Below are positions 10,039 through 20,000 of a DNA stretch of 64,000 nucleotides, piece after piece (position 1 is the first letter of the stretch; every line of letters begins with the position of its first letter). The notes under the pieces are model-generated. The model did no database searches. It was not told the origin of the DNA and saw only the letters and a program-made list of their open reading frames with translations. Origin of the DNA: Neptunomonas qingdaonensis (GTDB taxonomy: Bacteria > Pseudomonadota > Gammaproteobacteria > Pseudomonadales > Balneatricaceae); the NCBI RefSeq assembly GCF_900113275.1, contig NZ_FOOU01000001.1, positions 62,001 to 126,000 of the forward strand. Direction: 5' to 3'. The translations under genes and the position numbers were made by a program.

Positions 10039-11187
10039 ATGCCTAGCGATCCAAAGGACTGGATCGCTATCAGTCAGTTGCCCGGTATTGGACCGGCGAC
10101 ACTGGGTAAACTTTTCCGAGGGAAATGGACACCTGAGCGACTGGTAGCGGGTCACAGCGAAAATCATTTAACTTGCGATACACTTCCCTTTCCTCGACTT
10201 AACCGTCTGCAGATTACACAGCTACAGAGTTATGTGATGCAACGCGGTGATCTGTGGGATTCAACCAATCAATTTTTAGAAAAACTACAGAGAATAAACG
10301 TCGAATGTTTATTGTCCGACAGCGACGCCTATCCTGCCCTGCTGCGTGAAGCTCCTGATCACCCCGTTATATTGTTTGTGCAAGGTAATATGGATGCAAT
10401 GCATTTACCCATGGTCTCGATTGTGGGTAGTCGAAATGCCAGCGCTGCCGGGCTGCGGCATGCTTATCAGTTCTCCCGCGCTCTTTCTTCAGCAGGCTTT
10501 GTGGTATCCAGTGGACTCGCTTTAGGGATTGATGGCGCTGCTCATCAGGCAGCCGTTGATCTGCAACTGCCTACGGTGGCGGTGATGGGTACCGGCAGCG
10601 ATCGTATTTATCCGGTGCGCCACAAAAAACTTGCTGAAAAAGTTCTAGACACGGGCGGTGCACTGGTGACCGAACTCCTGCCAGGAAGCGGGCCCTTAGC
10701 GGCGCACTTTCCGCGCAGGAATCGGATTATTAGTGGTTTATCTACCGGTGTTCTGGTTGTAGAGGCTGCGTTAAAGAGTGGCTCCCTTATTACGGCGAGA
10801 ATGGCCATGAATCAAGGCAGAGAAGTTTTTGCCTTACCCGGATCAATTGATCATCCCGGGAGTCGTGGTTGTCATTCATTAATCCGCGAAGGGGCTGTTC
10901 TGGTCGAATCTGTCGAGCATATGCTGGAAGAATTATCTGTCATGCTCGGTGTCCTCAGAGAGGTGTCGCAGCATGCAGAACCAAGCGATGTTCAGAATAA
11001 TTTATCGGTCAATCAAAATAAAATTCTGAATGCGGTCGATTTTTCGTTAACATTATTAGAAGAGATCGTCCCCAGATTAGGTCTGATTGACAATAGTTTG
11101 CAGTCCTCTCTGCAGTCCGGTTTAGTAGAATTGGAGCTTTTGGGGTGGCTGGAATCGGTCGGCGGAGGCTATCGGCGTATCCGTTGA
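10039..11187 (+). CDS. dprA: DNA-processing protein DprA
   Basis: Loads RecA on incoming single-stranded DNA during natural transformation. The 382-residue protein has a helix-hairpin-helix-like N-terminus (ISQLPGIGPATLGKLF), the extended Rossmann DprA core (VGSRNASAAGLRHA, SSGLALGIDGAAHQ, PRRNRIISGLS) and a C-terminal winged-helix segment. Length is as expected. It sits between the LysM gene and tsaC, the usual order. DprA is present in many non-competent species too, so transformability cannot be claimed. Confidence 0.95.
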   Translation: MPSDPKDWIAISQLPGIGPATLGKLFRGKWTPERLVAGHSENHLTCDTLPFPRLNRLQITQLQSYVMQRGDLWDSTNQFLEKLQRINVECLLSDSDAYPALLREAPDHPVILFVQGNMDAMHLPMVSIVGSRNASAAGLRHAYQFSRALSSAGFVVSSGLALGIDGAAHQAAVDLQLPTVAVMGTGSDRIYPVRHKKLAEKVLDTGGALVTELLPGSGPLAAHFPRRNRIISGLSTGVLVVEAALKSGSLITARMAMNQGREVFALPGSIDHPGSRGCHSLIREGAVLVESVEHMLEELSVMLGVLREVSQHAEPSDVQNNLSVNQNKILNAVDFSLTLLEEIVPRLGLIDNSLQSSLQSGLVELELLGWLESVGGGYRRIR

Positions 11188-11270
11188 TGTAGCGTTGATG
11201 TACATAGGTAGAGTTGCAACTCGGAGACGAAACAGGTAGTTTTCCGGCTTTAATCCAAAGAGTTTCCTGC

Positions 11271-11828
11271 ATGAACCAGTGGCATTATTCACAGGCTGCC
11301 AGAGCATTAGATGCCGGGGGAGTGATTGCCTATCCGACCGAGGCGGTATGGGGTTTGGGATGCGACCCTTATAATGAAACAGCCGTTCGGCGATTATTAG
11401 CACTCAAGCGGCGTCCCGTACATAAAGGCGTTATTCTAGTGGCCGCCAGCATGGCACAGATAGCGCCTTTATTGCGAGGATTGGCACCTGAACATCTGGA
11501 GCGCTTAGAGGCAAGCTGGCCTGGGCCAAACACCTGGTTGCTTCCTGATCCTGATAATATTATTCCGTCGTGGATAAAAGGCAAACATCCATCAGTAGCG
11601 GTTAGGGTAAGTGCTCATCCAGGCGTTATTTCACTCTGCAACGCGTTCGGTCGGCCGATTGTGTCAACGTCTGCTAATCCTTCAAGTGCTGAGCCTGCAA
11701 GGACTCTATTAAGAGTGAATACTTACTTCGGTACAAAACTGGATTATTGCCTGCCAGGAAAACTGGGTGATTTGGCACAACCCACAACGATACAGGATCT
11801 GCGTGATAGCCGCGTAGTCCGTTCATAA
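11271..11828 (+). CDS. tsaC: Threonylcarbamoyl-AMP synthase
   Basis: Sua5/YrdC/TsaC enzyme making threonylcarbamoyl-AMP from threonine, bicarbonate and ATP for the t6A37 tRNA modification. I choose ATG 11271 (185 residues) rather than an upstream in-frame start, because family members begin just before the AYPTEAVWGLGCDP motif and are about 185-190 long. The KRRP nucleotide-binding motif (KxR) and PIVSTSANPSS are present. It lies between dprA and hemF as in Pseudomonas. Confidence 0.93.
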   Translation: MNQWHYSQAARALDAGGVIAYPTEAVWGLGCDPYNETAVRRLLALKRRPVHKGVILVAASMAQIAPLLRGLAPEHLERLEASWPGPNTWLLPDPDNIIPSWIKGKHPSVAVRVSAHPGVISLCNAFGRPIVSTSANPSSAEPARTLLRVNTYFGTKLDYCLPGKLGDLAQPTTIQDLRDSRVVRS

Positions 11829-11852
11829 TATTCGACTGACACTGGAGACTGA

Positions 11853-12773
<921 letters not shown>

Positions 12774-12776
12774 TCA

Positions 12777-13601
12777 ATGGATCGCTATGCTGTTTTTGGT
12801 AATCCTATATCGCATTCAAAATCACCCGCGATTCACACTGAGTTTGCGCAGCAAACCTCACAGTCACTGACGTATGAAGCTATCTGCGCCCCTGTGGATA
12901 AGTTTGCGGCAAGCGTTGACGCGTTTCTTGCTGACGGCGGCAAAGGACTGAATGTCACTGTACCCTTCAAAGAAGATGCCTGGAAGATGGCTGATATTTG
13001 CTCTGAGCGTGCTCAATTGGCCGGTGCTGTGAACACTCTTTATCTGAATGATCAGGGGCAACTGTGTGGTGAGAATACCGACGGTGTGGGTATGGTGCGC
13101 GATATCCAGGACAATTATGGTTATGACATGGCGGGTAAACGTGTCCTGATTCTAGGTGCGGGTGGTGCTGTGCGCGGGGTGATCAGGCCGGTATTGGAGC
13201 AGAATCCGCGAGAAGTGGTTATCGCTAATCGGACACTCTCAAAGGCAGAAACGCTGGCCGAACTGTTTGCTCCCTATGGACATGTCAGTGCCTCGGCCTT
13301 TGAGGCCCTTGAAGGGCCTTTTGATCTGATTATTAATGGCACTGCTGCGAGCCTGCAGGGCGAAATGCCGACCTTGCCAGAAGGGATGGTGCATACGAAA
13401 ACCTGGTGCTATGACATGATGTACGGCGCCAGCCAAACCCCATTCAATCGCTGGGCTGAGCAGCAGGGTGCTTATCAGCAGCTTGACGGACTGGGCATGC
13501 TGGTAGAGCAGGCAGCTGAGTCTTTTTATATCTGGCGGGGTGTTCGCCCAGACACTGCAGGCTTGATTAATCAGCTGCGGAGCCAAATATTAAATCATTG
13601 A
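12777..13601 (+). CDS. aroE: Shikimate dehydrogenase
   Basis: Reduces 3-dehydroshikimate to shikimate with NADPH in aromatic amino acid synthesis. The 274-residue protein has the substrate-binding SHSKSPAIH, NVTVPFKE with catalytic Lys65, ENTDG with Asp102, and NADP-binding GAGGAVRGV. Positions match those of E. coli AroE. The start codon lies three bases after the hemF stop. Confidence 0.97.
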   Translation: MDRYAVFGNPISHSKSPAIHTEFAQQTSQSLTYEAICAPVDKFAASVDAFLADGGKGLNVTVPFKEDAWKMADICSERAQLAGAVNTLYLNDQGQLCGENTDGVGMVRDIQDNYGYDMAGKRVLILGAGGAVRGVIRPVLEQNPREVVIANRTLSKAETLAELFAPYGHVSASAFEALEGPFDLIINGTAASLQGEMPTLPEGMVHTKTWCYDMMYGASQTPFNRWAEQQGAYQQLDGLGMLVEQAAESFYIWRGVRPDTAGLINQLRSQILNH

Positions 13602-13699
13602 TTTAGAAGCGTTAACGCTCGCTTATTTGCAGCGTTTTCTTGCATACTGGCCGATCAGGGTTTATAAGGTTTATAAACTCTCCGGCTCAGGATGTACCG

Positions 13700-16081
13700 A
13701 TGGAAAAGCTCAAGTCCCTCCCCCCCGAAGCCCTGTACAAAGTTTGTGATACCGACATTCTTCCCTTCAGAACAACTGAAACACTGGAAAATTTTAATGG
13801 TTTCTTTGGTCAGGAGCGTGCCATTGAAGCGATGGGGTTCGGTGTTGGCATGCGGCGTCCCGGCTATAACTTATTTGTGATGGGTAATCCGCATACCGGG
13901 CGTTTCTCTTTTGCCATGGAGAGCCTGAAGGGCATCGCCAAAAAGGAAAAGAAGCCGAGAGACTGGTGTTATCTGAATAACTTACTGGATGATCGCTATC
14001 CCGTTGCAGTTGAGTTACAGGCAGGCAAAGCCACTCAGTTACGGCGTGATAACAAACGCATGATTGAAAGCATCATGACTGAGTTGCCAGCGGTTTTCGA
14101 AAACCCTGCCTATCAACGTAAAAAAAGCAAAATTGAGCGCGATTTTAATCGCTATTATGATCAGGCTATCGATAACGTTGAAAAGCGCGCCCGTGAACAG
14201 AGCATTGCTGTCTATCAGGATGCCGGCACTGTGGGATTTACGCCGGTTGCTGATGGTCAGGCGATGGATGAAGCGGCGTTCTCACAATTACCCGAAGAGA
14301 CACGCGATACCTTTTCAAAAAACATCTCTGAGCTTGAAGACTACCTGACCGAGAGTTTGACAGGGCTTCCCCAATGGCGACGTGAAGCGGCGGAAAGAAT
14401 GAAGGTGCTGGATCGTGAGACAGCACGCCAAACAGTCTCTCCGCTTATTCAGGCAGCCAAAGAAAAATATAATAATATCAATTTTCTACCAGATTACTTT
14501 AATCAGCTTGAATCTCATATTGTAAAAAATTGTGCCGAGCTGATTAATGATGAAAAACTGATAGAGGCGCGCACAGAAAACGGCCGGCGTACCTTGCTGG
14601 ATGAGCAGTTTGGCGTCAATTTACTGGTGGATAACAGTAAAACTAAAGGATCTCCGGTCATTTTTGAAGCACATCCCAGCTATGAGAACTTATTTGGTCG
14701 GGTTGAGTACAATAATGATATGGGGGCGCTGGTTACCAATTTTCAGATGATTCGTCCCGGTGCTTTGCATAAAGCCAATGGCGGCTATCTGGTGATGGAA
14801 GCCGAAAAACTGTTGGAGCAACCCTTTGTTTATGGAGCACTTAAGCGGGCTCTGAAAGCCCATGAGATACGTATAGAGAATCCGATGAGTGAATTCTCGG
14901 GTTTCAGTACCATTACCTTAAGCCCTGCCCCGGTTCGCCTGCATCTTAAAGTGGTGTTGATTGGTGGTCGCGATACCTATTACTTGTTACAGGAGATGGA
15001 TCAGGACTTTGAAAAGATGTTTCGTGTGGTGGTAGATTTTGATGAAGATGTTGAGCGTGCCCCTGCGACTATCAGAAACTATGCGCGTTTGATGAAAACA
15101 CTGGCGGGCGAAGAAAACCTTGCGCCGTTGACGCGCGAAGCGGTGGCGCGCTTGGTTGAGCAAAGTTCTCGTCTGTCGGGAGATCAGGACCTGCTCTCTG
15201 CGCATATAGGGGAGTTGGTTGACTTGCTGTGTGAAGCCGACTTTCGGCGGAAAACTGCCGGAGAAGAACTGATCAATGCTAAACATGTAGAGACGGCGCT
15301 GGATGCTAAGGAGAAACGTACCGGACGTCTCGCGCAGAAAATACTTGAAAGTATTCTCAATGAAACGGTATTAATCGACAGCGACGGTGAAGCGGTCGGT
15401 AAAAGTAATGGCCTAACGGTATTACAGGTGGGCGACGTTTCATTTGGTACCCCTGCAAGGATAACCGCCACAGTGCATCCGGGTAATCGCGGTATTGTTG
15501 ATATAGAACGTGAAGTGCAGCTAGGCCAGTCGATACACTCAAAAGGCGTTTTAATTCTTTCCGGTTATTTAGGTCATCAGTATGCGCAGGATTTCCCATT
15601 AACCCTGTCAGCGAGTATCGCACTGGAACAGTCTTATGGTTATATCGACGGCGATAGTGCTTCATTGGCAGAGATATGCACGCTGATATCTGCGCTGACT
15701 CATATACCTATCTTTCAGCAATATGCCCTGACCGGTTCGATCAACCAATATGGCGAAGTGCAGGCGATTGGTGGCGTTAACGAGAAAATTGAGGGCTTCT
15801 TTAAATTATGCGAAACACGTGGCTTAACCGGTAAACAAGGCGTGATTATTCCTCGTGCTAATGTGCGTAACCTGATGTTGAAAAAGACAGTCGTGCAGGC
15901 GGTGGCGCAAGGTGATTTTCGTATTTATGCCGTTGCAACGGTTGATGAATGCTTACAAATTCTCATGGGGCGTTCTGTCGGACAGCGTAAAAATGACGGG
16001 AGCTTCACGCAGCGCAGTATTAATAATCAGGTAGTAAAGCGTCTCAAAGAGCTATATAAAGCGACGATTTCCGGCAAGTAG
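13700..16081 (+). CDS. Lon-like ATP-dependent protease (LonB/YcbZ type)
   Basis: Member of the Lon-related family with an AAA_32-type ATPase part and a C-terminal Lon protease domain (S16). I use ATG 13700 (793 residues, opening MEKLKSLPPEALYKV). The protease dyad is clear: Ser653 in DGDSAS and Lys696 in GGVNEKIEGF, 43 residues apart as in classical Lon. The P-loop-like GNPHTGRFS has Arg68 where a Lys would be canonical, and there is a long coiled insert (about 150-300). It stands alone after aroE, followed by a hairpin. Substrates are unknown. Confidence 0.88.
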   Translation: MEKLKSLPPEALYKVCDTDILPFRTTETLENFNGFFGQERAIEAMGFGVGMRRPGYNLFVMGNPHTGRFSFAMESLKGIAKKEKKPRDWCYLNNLLDDRYPVAVELQAGKATQLRRDNKRMIESIMTELPAVFENPAYQRKKSKIERDFNRYYDQAIDNVEKRAREQSIAVYQDAGTVGFTPVADGQAMDEAAFSQLPEETRDTFSKNISELEDYLTESLTGLPQWRREAAERMKVLDRETARQTVSPLIQAAKEKYNNINFLPDYFNQLESHIVKNCAELINDEKLIEARTENGRRTLLDEQFGVNLLVDNSKTKGSPVIFEAHPSYENLFGRVEYNNDMGALVTNFQMIRPGALHKANGGYLVMEAEKLLEQPFVYGALKRALKAHEIRIENPMSEFSGFSTITLSPAPVRLHLKVVLIGGRDTYYLLQEMDQDFEKMFRVVVDFDEDVERAPATIRNYARLMKTLAGEENLAPLTREAVARLVEQSSRLSGDQDLLSAHIGELVDLLCEADFRRKTAGEELINAKHVETALDAKEKRTGRLAQKILESILNETVLIDSDGEAVGKSNGLTVLQVGDVSFGTPARITATVHPGNRGIVDIEREVQLGQSIHSKGVLILSGYLGHQYAQDFPLTLSASIALEQSYGYIDGDSASLAEICTLISALTHIPIFQQYALTGSINQYGEVQAIGGVNEKIEGFFKLCETRGLTGKQGVIIPRANVRNLMLKKTVVQAVAQGDFRIYAVATVDECLQILMGRSVGQRKNDGSFTQRSINNQVVKRLKELYKATISGK

Positions 16082-16099
16082 CATTTCAATAACAGATAT

Positions 16100-16128
16100 A
16101 AGTCTGCCGGGACATGCCCGGCTGACTT
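16100..16128. terminator. Convergent stem-loop after the Lon-like gene
   Basis: AAGTC-T-GCCGGG, a five-base loop, then CCCGGC-T-GACTT form a 12-pair stem with one T-T mismatch. It lies between the convergent Lon-like and cytochrome c genes and can serve both strands. The T-run is poor, so termination strength is uncertain. Confidence 0.5.
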
Positions 16129-16156
16129 ATTATCTGGCACACTAGCGTATGCAGAA

Positions 16157-16540
16157 CTATTTTAACGAGCGTAAAAAACTGATCAGGTAATCCTGCTGAG
16201 CTTGATCGGTGATTGAAACATGGCGCATTCTCGTACCCGGAACCAGTGCTTCATTATCTGAAATCCATTTGCGCAGATTATCTTCTGTCCACGTGAGGCC
16301 AGAGGCTTTCATTGCATCAGAATAAGAAAAGCGTGGCATTGACGCTGCCTGGCGCCCTACTACACCAATCAAGCTTGGTCCGAAAGTATTTTTACTGGGC
16401 TCAAGTGAGTGGCATGCGGTGCAGTTATGGTTAAAGATCTGTCGACCTGCTTCCGTCATTCCGCCCTCTTCTGCCTGAACAGATAGCGGTGCTGCCAATG
16501 CACCACATACGACTAAAGACGATAGTAATTTTGCTTTCAT
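16157..16540 (-). CDS. Class I monohaem cytochrome c
   Basis: Exported small electron carrier. The 127-residue precursor has a signal peptide (about 1-23, cleavage after VQA), one haem site CTACH (Cys40, Cys43, His44) and an axial Met105 in PGTRM, the mitochondrial cytochrome c / c2-like pattern. The GPSLIGVVGRQAA segment between them is typical of cytochrome c2-like proteins. It is monocistronic and convergent with the Lon-like gene. The redox partner is unknown. Confidence 0.9.
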   Translation of the reverse strand: MKAKLLSSLVVCGALAAPLSVQAEEGGMTEAGRQIFNHNCTACHSLEPSKNTFGPSLIGVVGRQAASMPRFSYSDAMKASGLTWTEDNLRKWISDNEALVPGTRMRHVSITDQAQQDYLISFLRSLK

Positions 16541-17017
16541 AAGGTGTCCCCCCTCTCAATAACACGGTAAAGACAGTATATTGAGTAAGGCTTTTGTTCG
16601 GCTCTTCTACAAAAGCACCGGTTCTATAAGACCTAAGTACTTTTATGCATTAGCAGATGAGCGTAAAAATAGGCTTAATGATCTAAAAAACATATTCGTG
16701 TAACACTTTTAAAAGCGCCTCGTAGTATCGGCGGTTATTTTGAGTATCAGCATGTTGTTCTATTAGGGTTAACGCTTGTGGCACGGGGGGCCCCGGTAAG
16801 GGTGGAGCGAATAGCGCCATGAAGTATCAAAATTGCGTCATTGTGGGAAAATTTTGCAGAAACCTATGAAAGAGTCGACTAAAGTTGGATGTGCGTCATT
16901 TCAGGGCATATCATACTGAAAGCAGCTAGATCTGATAATACGAGTAATGATTTACATCGATGCCATTTTTTACTGATGCCATTTATCCCGATAAGCGAAT
17001 AGCGGAGCTCACACTCA
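16541..17017. other. Intergenic spacer, no gene seen
   Basis: 477 bases between the cytochrome c start and the glutamate dehydrogenase start. Both genes read outwards, so both promoters must be here. I see a short GC palindrome (about 16783-16795) but no ORF with a ribosome site, no RNA gene and no convincing operator. Confidence 0.5.
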
Positions 17018-20000
17018 ATGGACAACGAGATAGCTAATAAAAAAAATAACAAAACCCTGGTCAAATTAAAGGAACTACTCCACAAAAGACTCGGAGACGC
17101 GCAGTCTGCTGAAGTTGGACAGTTTGCTGATCTTTTTTTCACTTATGCCCCTGAAGACGAAATTGCGCGACGCCCGATGGAAGCCATTTATGGTGCGACA
17201 TTATCTTCCTGGTCTTTCCTTAAACATTTAAATACGTCATACGCTAAAGTGCGGGTGTTTAACCCTGATCTTGAGCAGCATGGCTGGCATAGTAACCATA
17301 CCGTGGTACAAATTCTTGCTACGGATTCTCCTTTTATTGTTGATTCGGTCCGTATGGAGCTGAATCGTCAGGGGATTGGTATTCATGTTATCCAGAATAT
17401 TGTGCTCTGGGTTCATCGTGAAGGTGAAGTGCTCAAAGAGCTGGCTACTGCCGGAGAAGGTACGTCCGAGTCCTATATTTATCTCGAAGTGGATCGCCAT
17501 ACTGAGCCCGAGCTTTTAAAAGGTTTGCAAGCAGAGTTGATGACCTCGATGGCCGCTGTTTCTGCTTCGGTCAAAGACTTCCTGCCGATGAAAGCGCGCG
17601 CTGCTGAATGTGTGGCTGGCTTGGCTGCTGGCGGTTATGAGCAGGAAAAAGCGTTTACCGAGTGGTTACTCGAAGATCACTTTACATTTTTAGCCAGCGA
17701 TCAGATTGAGTTTCATGCCGATGGTATGCTGGTAGAGAAAAACTCGGGCATGGGCGTTTTAACGTTACCCAATTTAATTCATCTGGATAAAACCGAAGCT
17801 TCAGATCTGCCATTGCGTCTTGTCCGCCACGGCGAACGCTCGCGGGTACACCGTCCTGCGTATTTGGATTTGGTGATTATCAGCCGTTTCAATGAGAAGA
17901 ATGAATGTATCGGTGCGACCCGTTTTCTCGGGTTATATACCTCGCCAGTCTACCGCGAAAGGCCTAAGCGTATCCCGATGATCCGTCAAAAGGTTGAACG
18001 CGTTCTGGCACGGTCCGGGTTTAATCCTCACGGACACAGCGGGAAATCATTAGAACAGGTGCTGATCGATCTGCCGCGTGATGAGCTGTTTCTGGCATCA
18101 GAAGAAGAGCTGTATAACATTGCGTTGAAAATCTTTTATCTGCAGGAACGACGTCGTGCTTGCTTACTGGTGCGTGCCGATCAGAGCGGTAAGTTTTTCT
18201 CTTGCCTGTATTACGCGCCGCGTGACCTGTTTAGTACTGCGCTGCGTTTGAATGTGCAGAACTTATTGGGGAAAGTGTTTAACGCACAGGATATAGAATT
18301 TACAAACTCGTTCAGTGAGTCTGTATTGGCACGTACACATTTTGTCTTGCGAGTGAATCCAGGCCAGATGGCCCCGGATCTTGAGCAATTAGAAGCAGAA
18401 GTGCAGGAACTGTCGCGTTCATGGAGTGATGATCTGCAGAGTGCGTTGATTGAAGCCTTTGGTGAAGAGCTGGGCACAACCCGCAGTAACATTTATCGTG
18501 AATCGTTCCCGGCCGCTTATCGTGATCACTTTACGACACTGCATGCCGTTCATGATATCGAAAAAATGGAAGCGCTTTCCGCACAGCCGCTAAGCATGAG
18601 CTTCTACCGGCTTCTGGAGCAGTCGCGCTCGGTATTGCGCTTTAAGCTGTTTACTGCGGAAAACCCACTGATTCTCTCTGATGTTATTCCTGTACTGGAG
18701 AATCTCGGCTTACGTGTCGTCGGAGAGCATCCGTATGTGGTCAGCTGCGTTAACGGGAAATCGTATTGGATACATGATTTTTCTTTGTCACATCGCGGGG
18801 GTTCAGCGCCGATTGAACTGGATCAGGTTAAAGACATTTTCCAGCAGGCATTTGCCGCTATCTGGCAAGGTCTGGCTGACAATGATGAGTTCAACCGTCT
18901 GGTGCTGAGTGCCGGTCTTAATTGGCGTGAAGTGGCCATGTTGCGCGCTTATGCACGTTATAACAAACAGATTCGATTTGGTTTCAGTCAGGCTTACATT
19001 GCTGAAACGATGACGCGTCATACGCAGGCCACACGCTTGCTGGTGGCTTTGTTCCGCGCCCGCTTTGAGCCATCCCGACAGGGACGCGGTAAAGTACAGG
19101 CGGTGCTCGGGCGTATAGAAAACAGTATTCTGGATGCGTTGGATAAGGTTGATAACCTTAACGACGATAAAATCCTCAGAGGCTTTCTTGAGCTGATAAA
19201 AGCCACACTGCGCACCAACTTTTTCCAGTTAAATGAAAAGGGTGAGCCTAAAGAATATCAGTCATTTAAACTCAACCCGCACCTTATTGCGGCTATCCCT
19301 AAACCACGGCCGATGTTCGAGATGTTTGTCTACTCGCCACGGGTTGAGGGTGTTCACCTGCGCGGCGGTAAGGTTGCCCGTGGTGGATTACGCTGGTCAG
19401 ATCGCCTGGAAGACTACCGTACAGAAGTGCTCGGTTTGGTAAAAGCTCAGCAGGTAAAAAATGCGGTCATTGTACCTGTCGGGGCAAAAGGCGGGTTTGT
19501 TGCCAAACGTCTGCCGCAGGGCGGTACGCGTGACGAAATCCTGGCGGAAGGTATCGCCAGCTATAAGATCTTTATCCGTGGCCTGCTGGATGTCGCTGAT
19601 AACTTAAAAGGTGGCGAAGTTATTCCACCGGAAAATGTGGTACGCCATGACGGTGATGACCCTTATCTGGTCGTTGCGGCCGATAAAGGCACCGCTACAT
19701 TCTCTGATATAGCCAATGAGATTGCCGAGTCCTACGGCTTCTGGATGGGTGATGCTTTTGCTTCCGGCGGAAGCCAGGGGTATGACCACAAAGGGATGGG
19801 AATCACGGCGAAAGGAGCATGGGAGTCGGTTAAGCTGCACTTTCGTGAGAAAGGCATCAATACTCAGACCGATCCTTTCACCGTTATCGGTATCGGGGAT
19901 ATGGCAGGTGATGTATTTGGTAACGGTATGCTGTTGTCGGATAAGATCCGCCTGGTGGCAGCATTTAACCACATGCATATCTTTATTGATCCGACACCTG

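Noticed and set aside
16783-16795. GC palindrome before gdhB
   Set aside because: Too short and without a T-run; no support as a terminator or operator.
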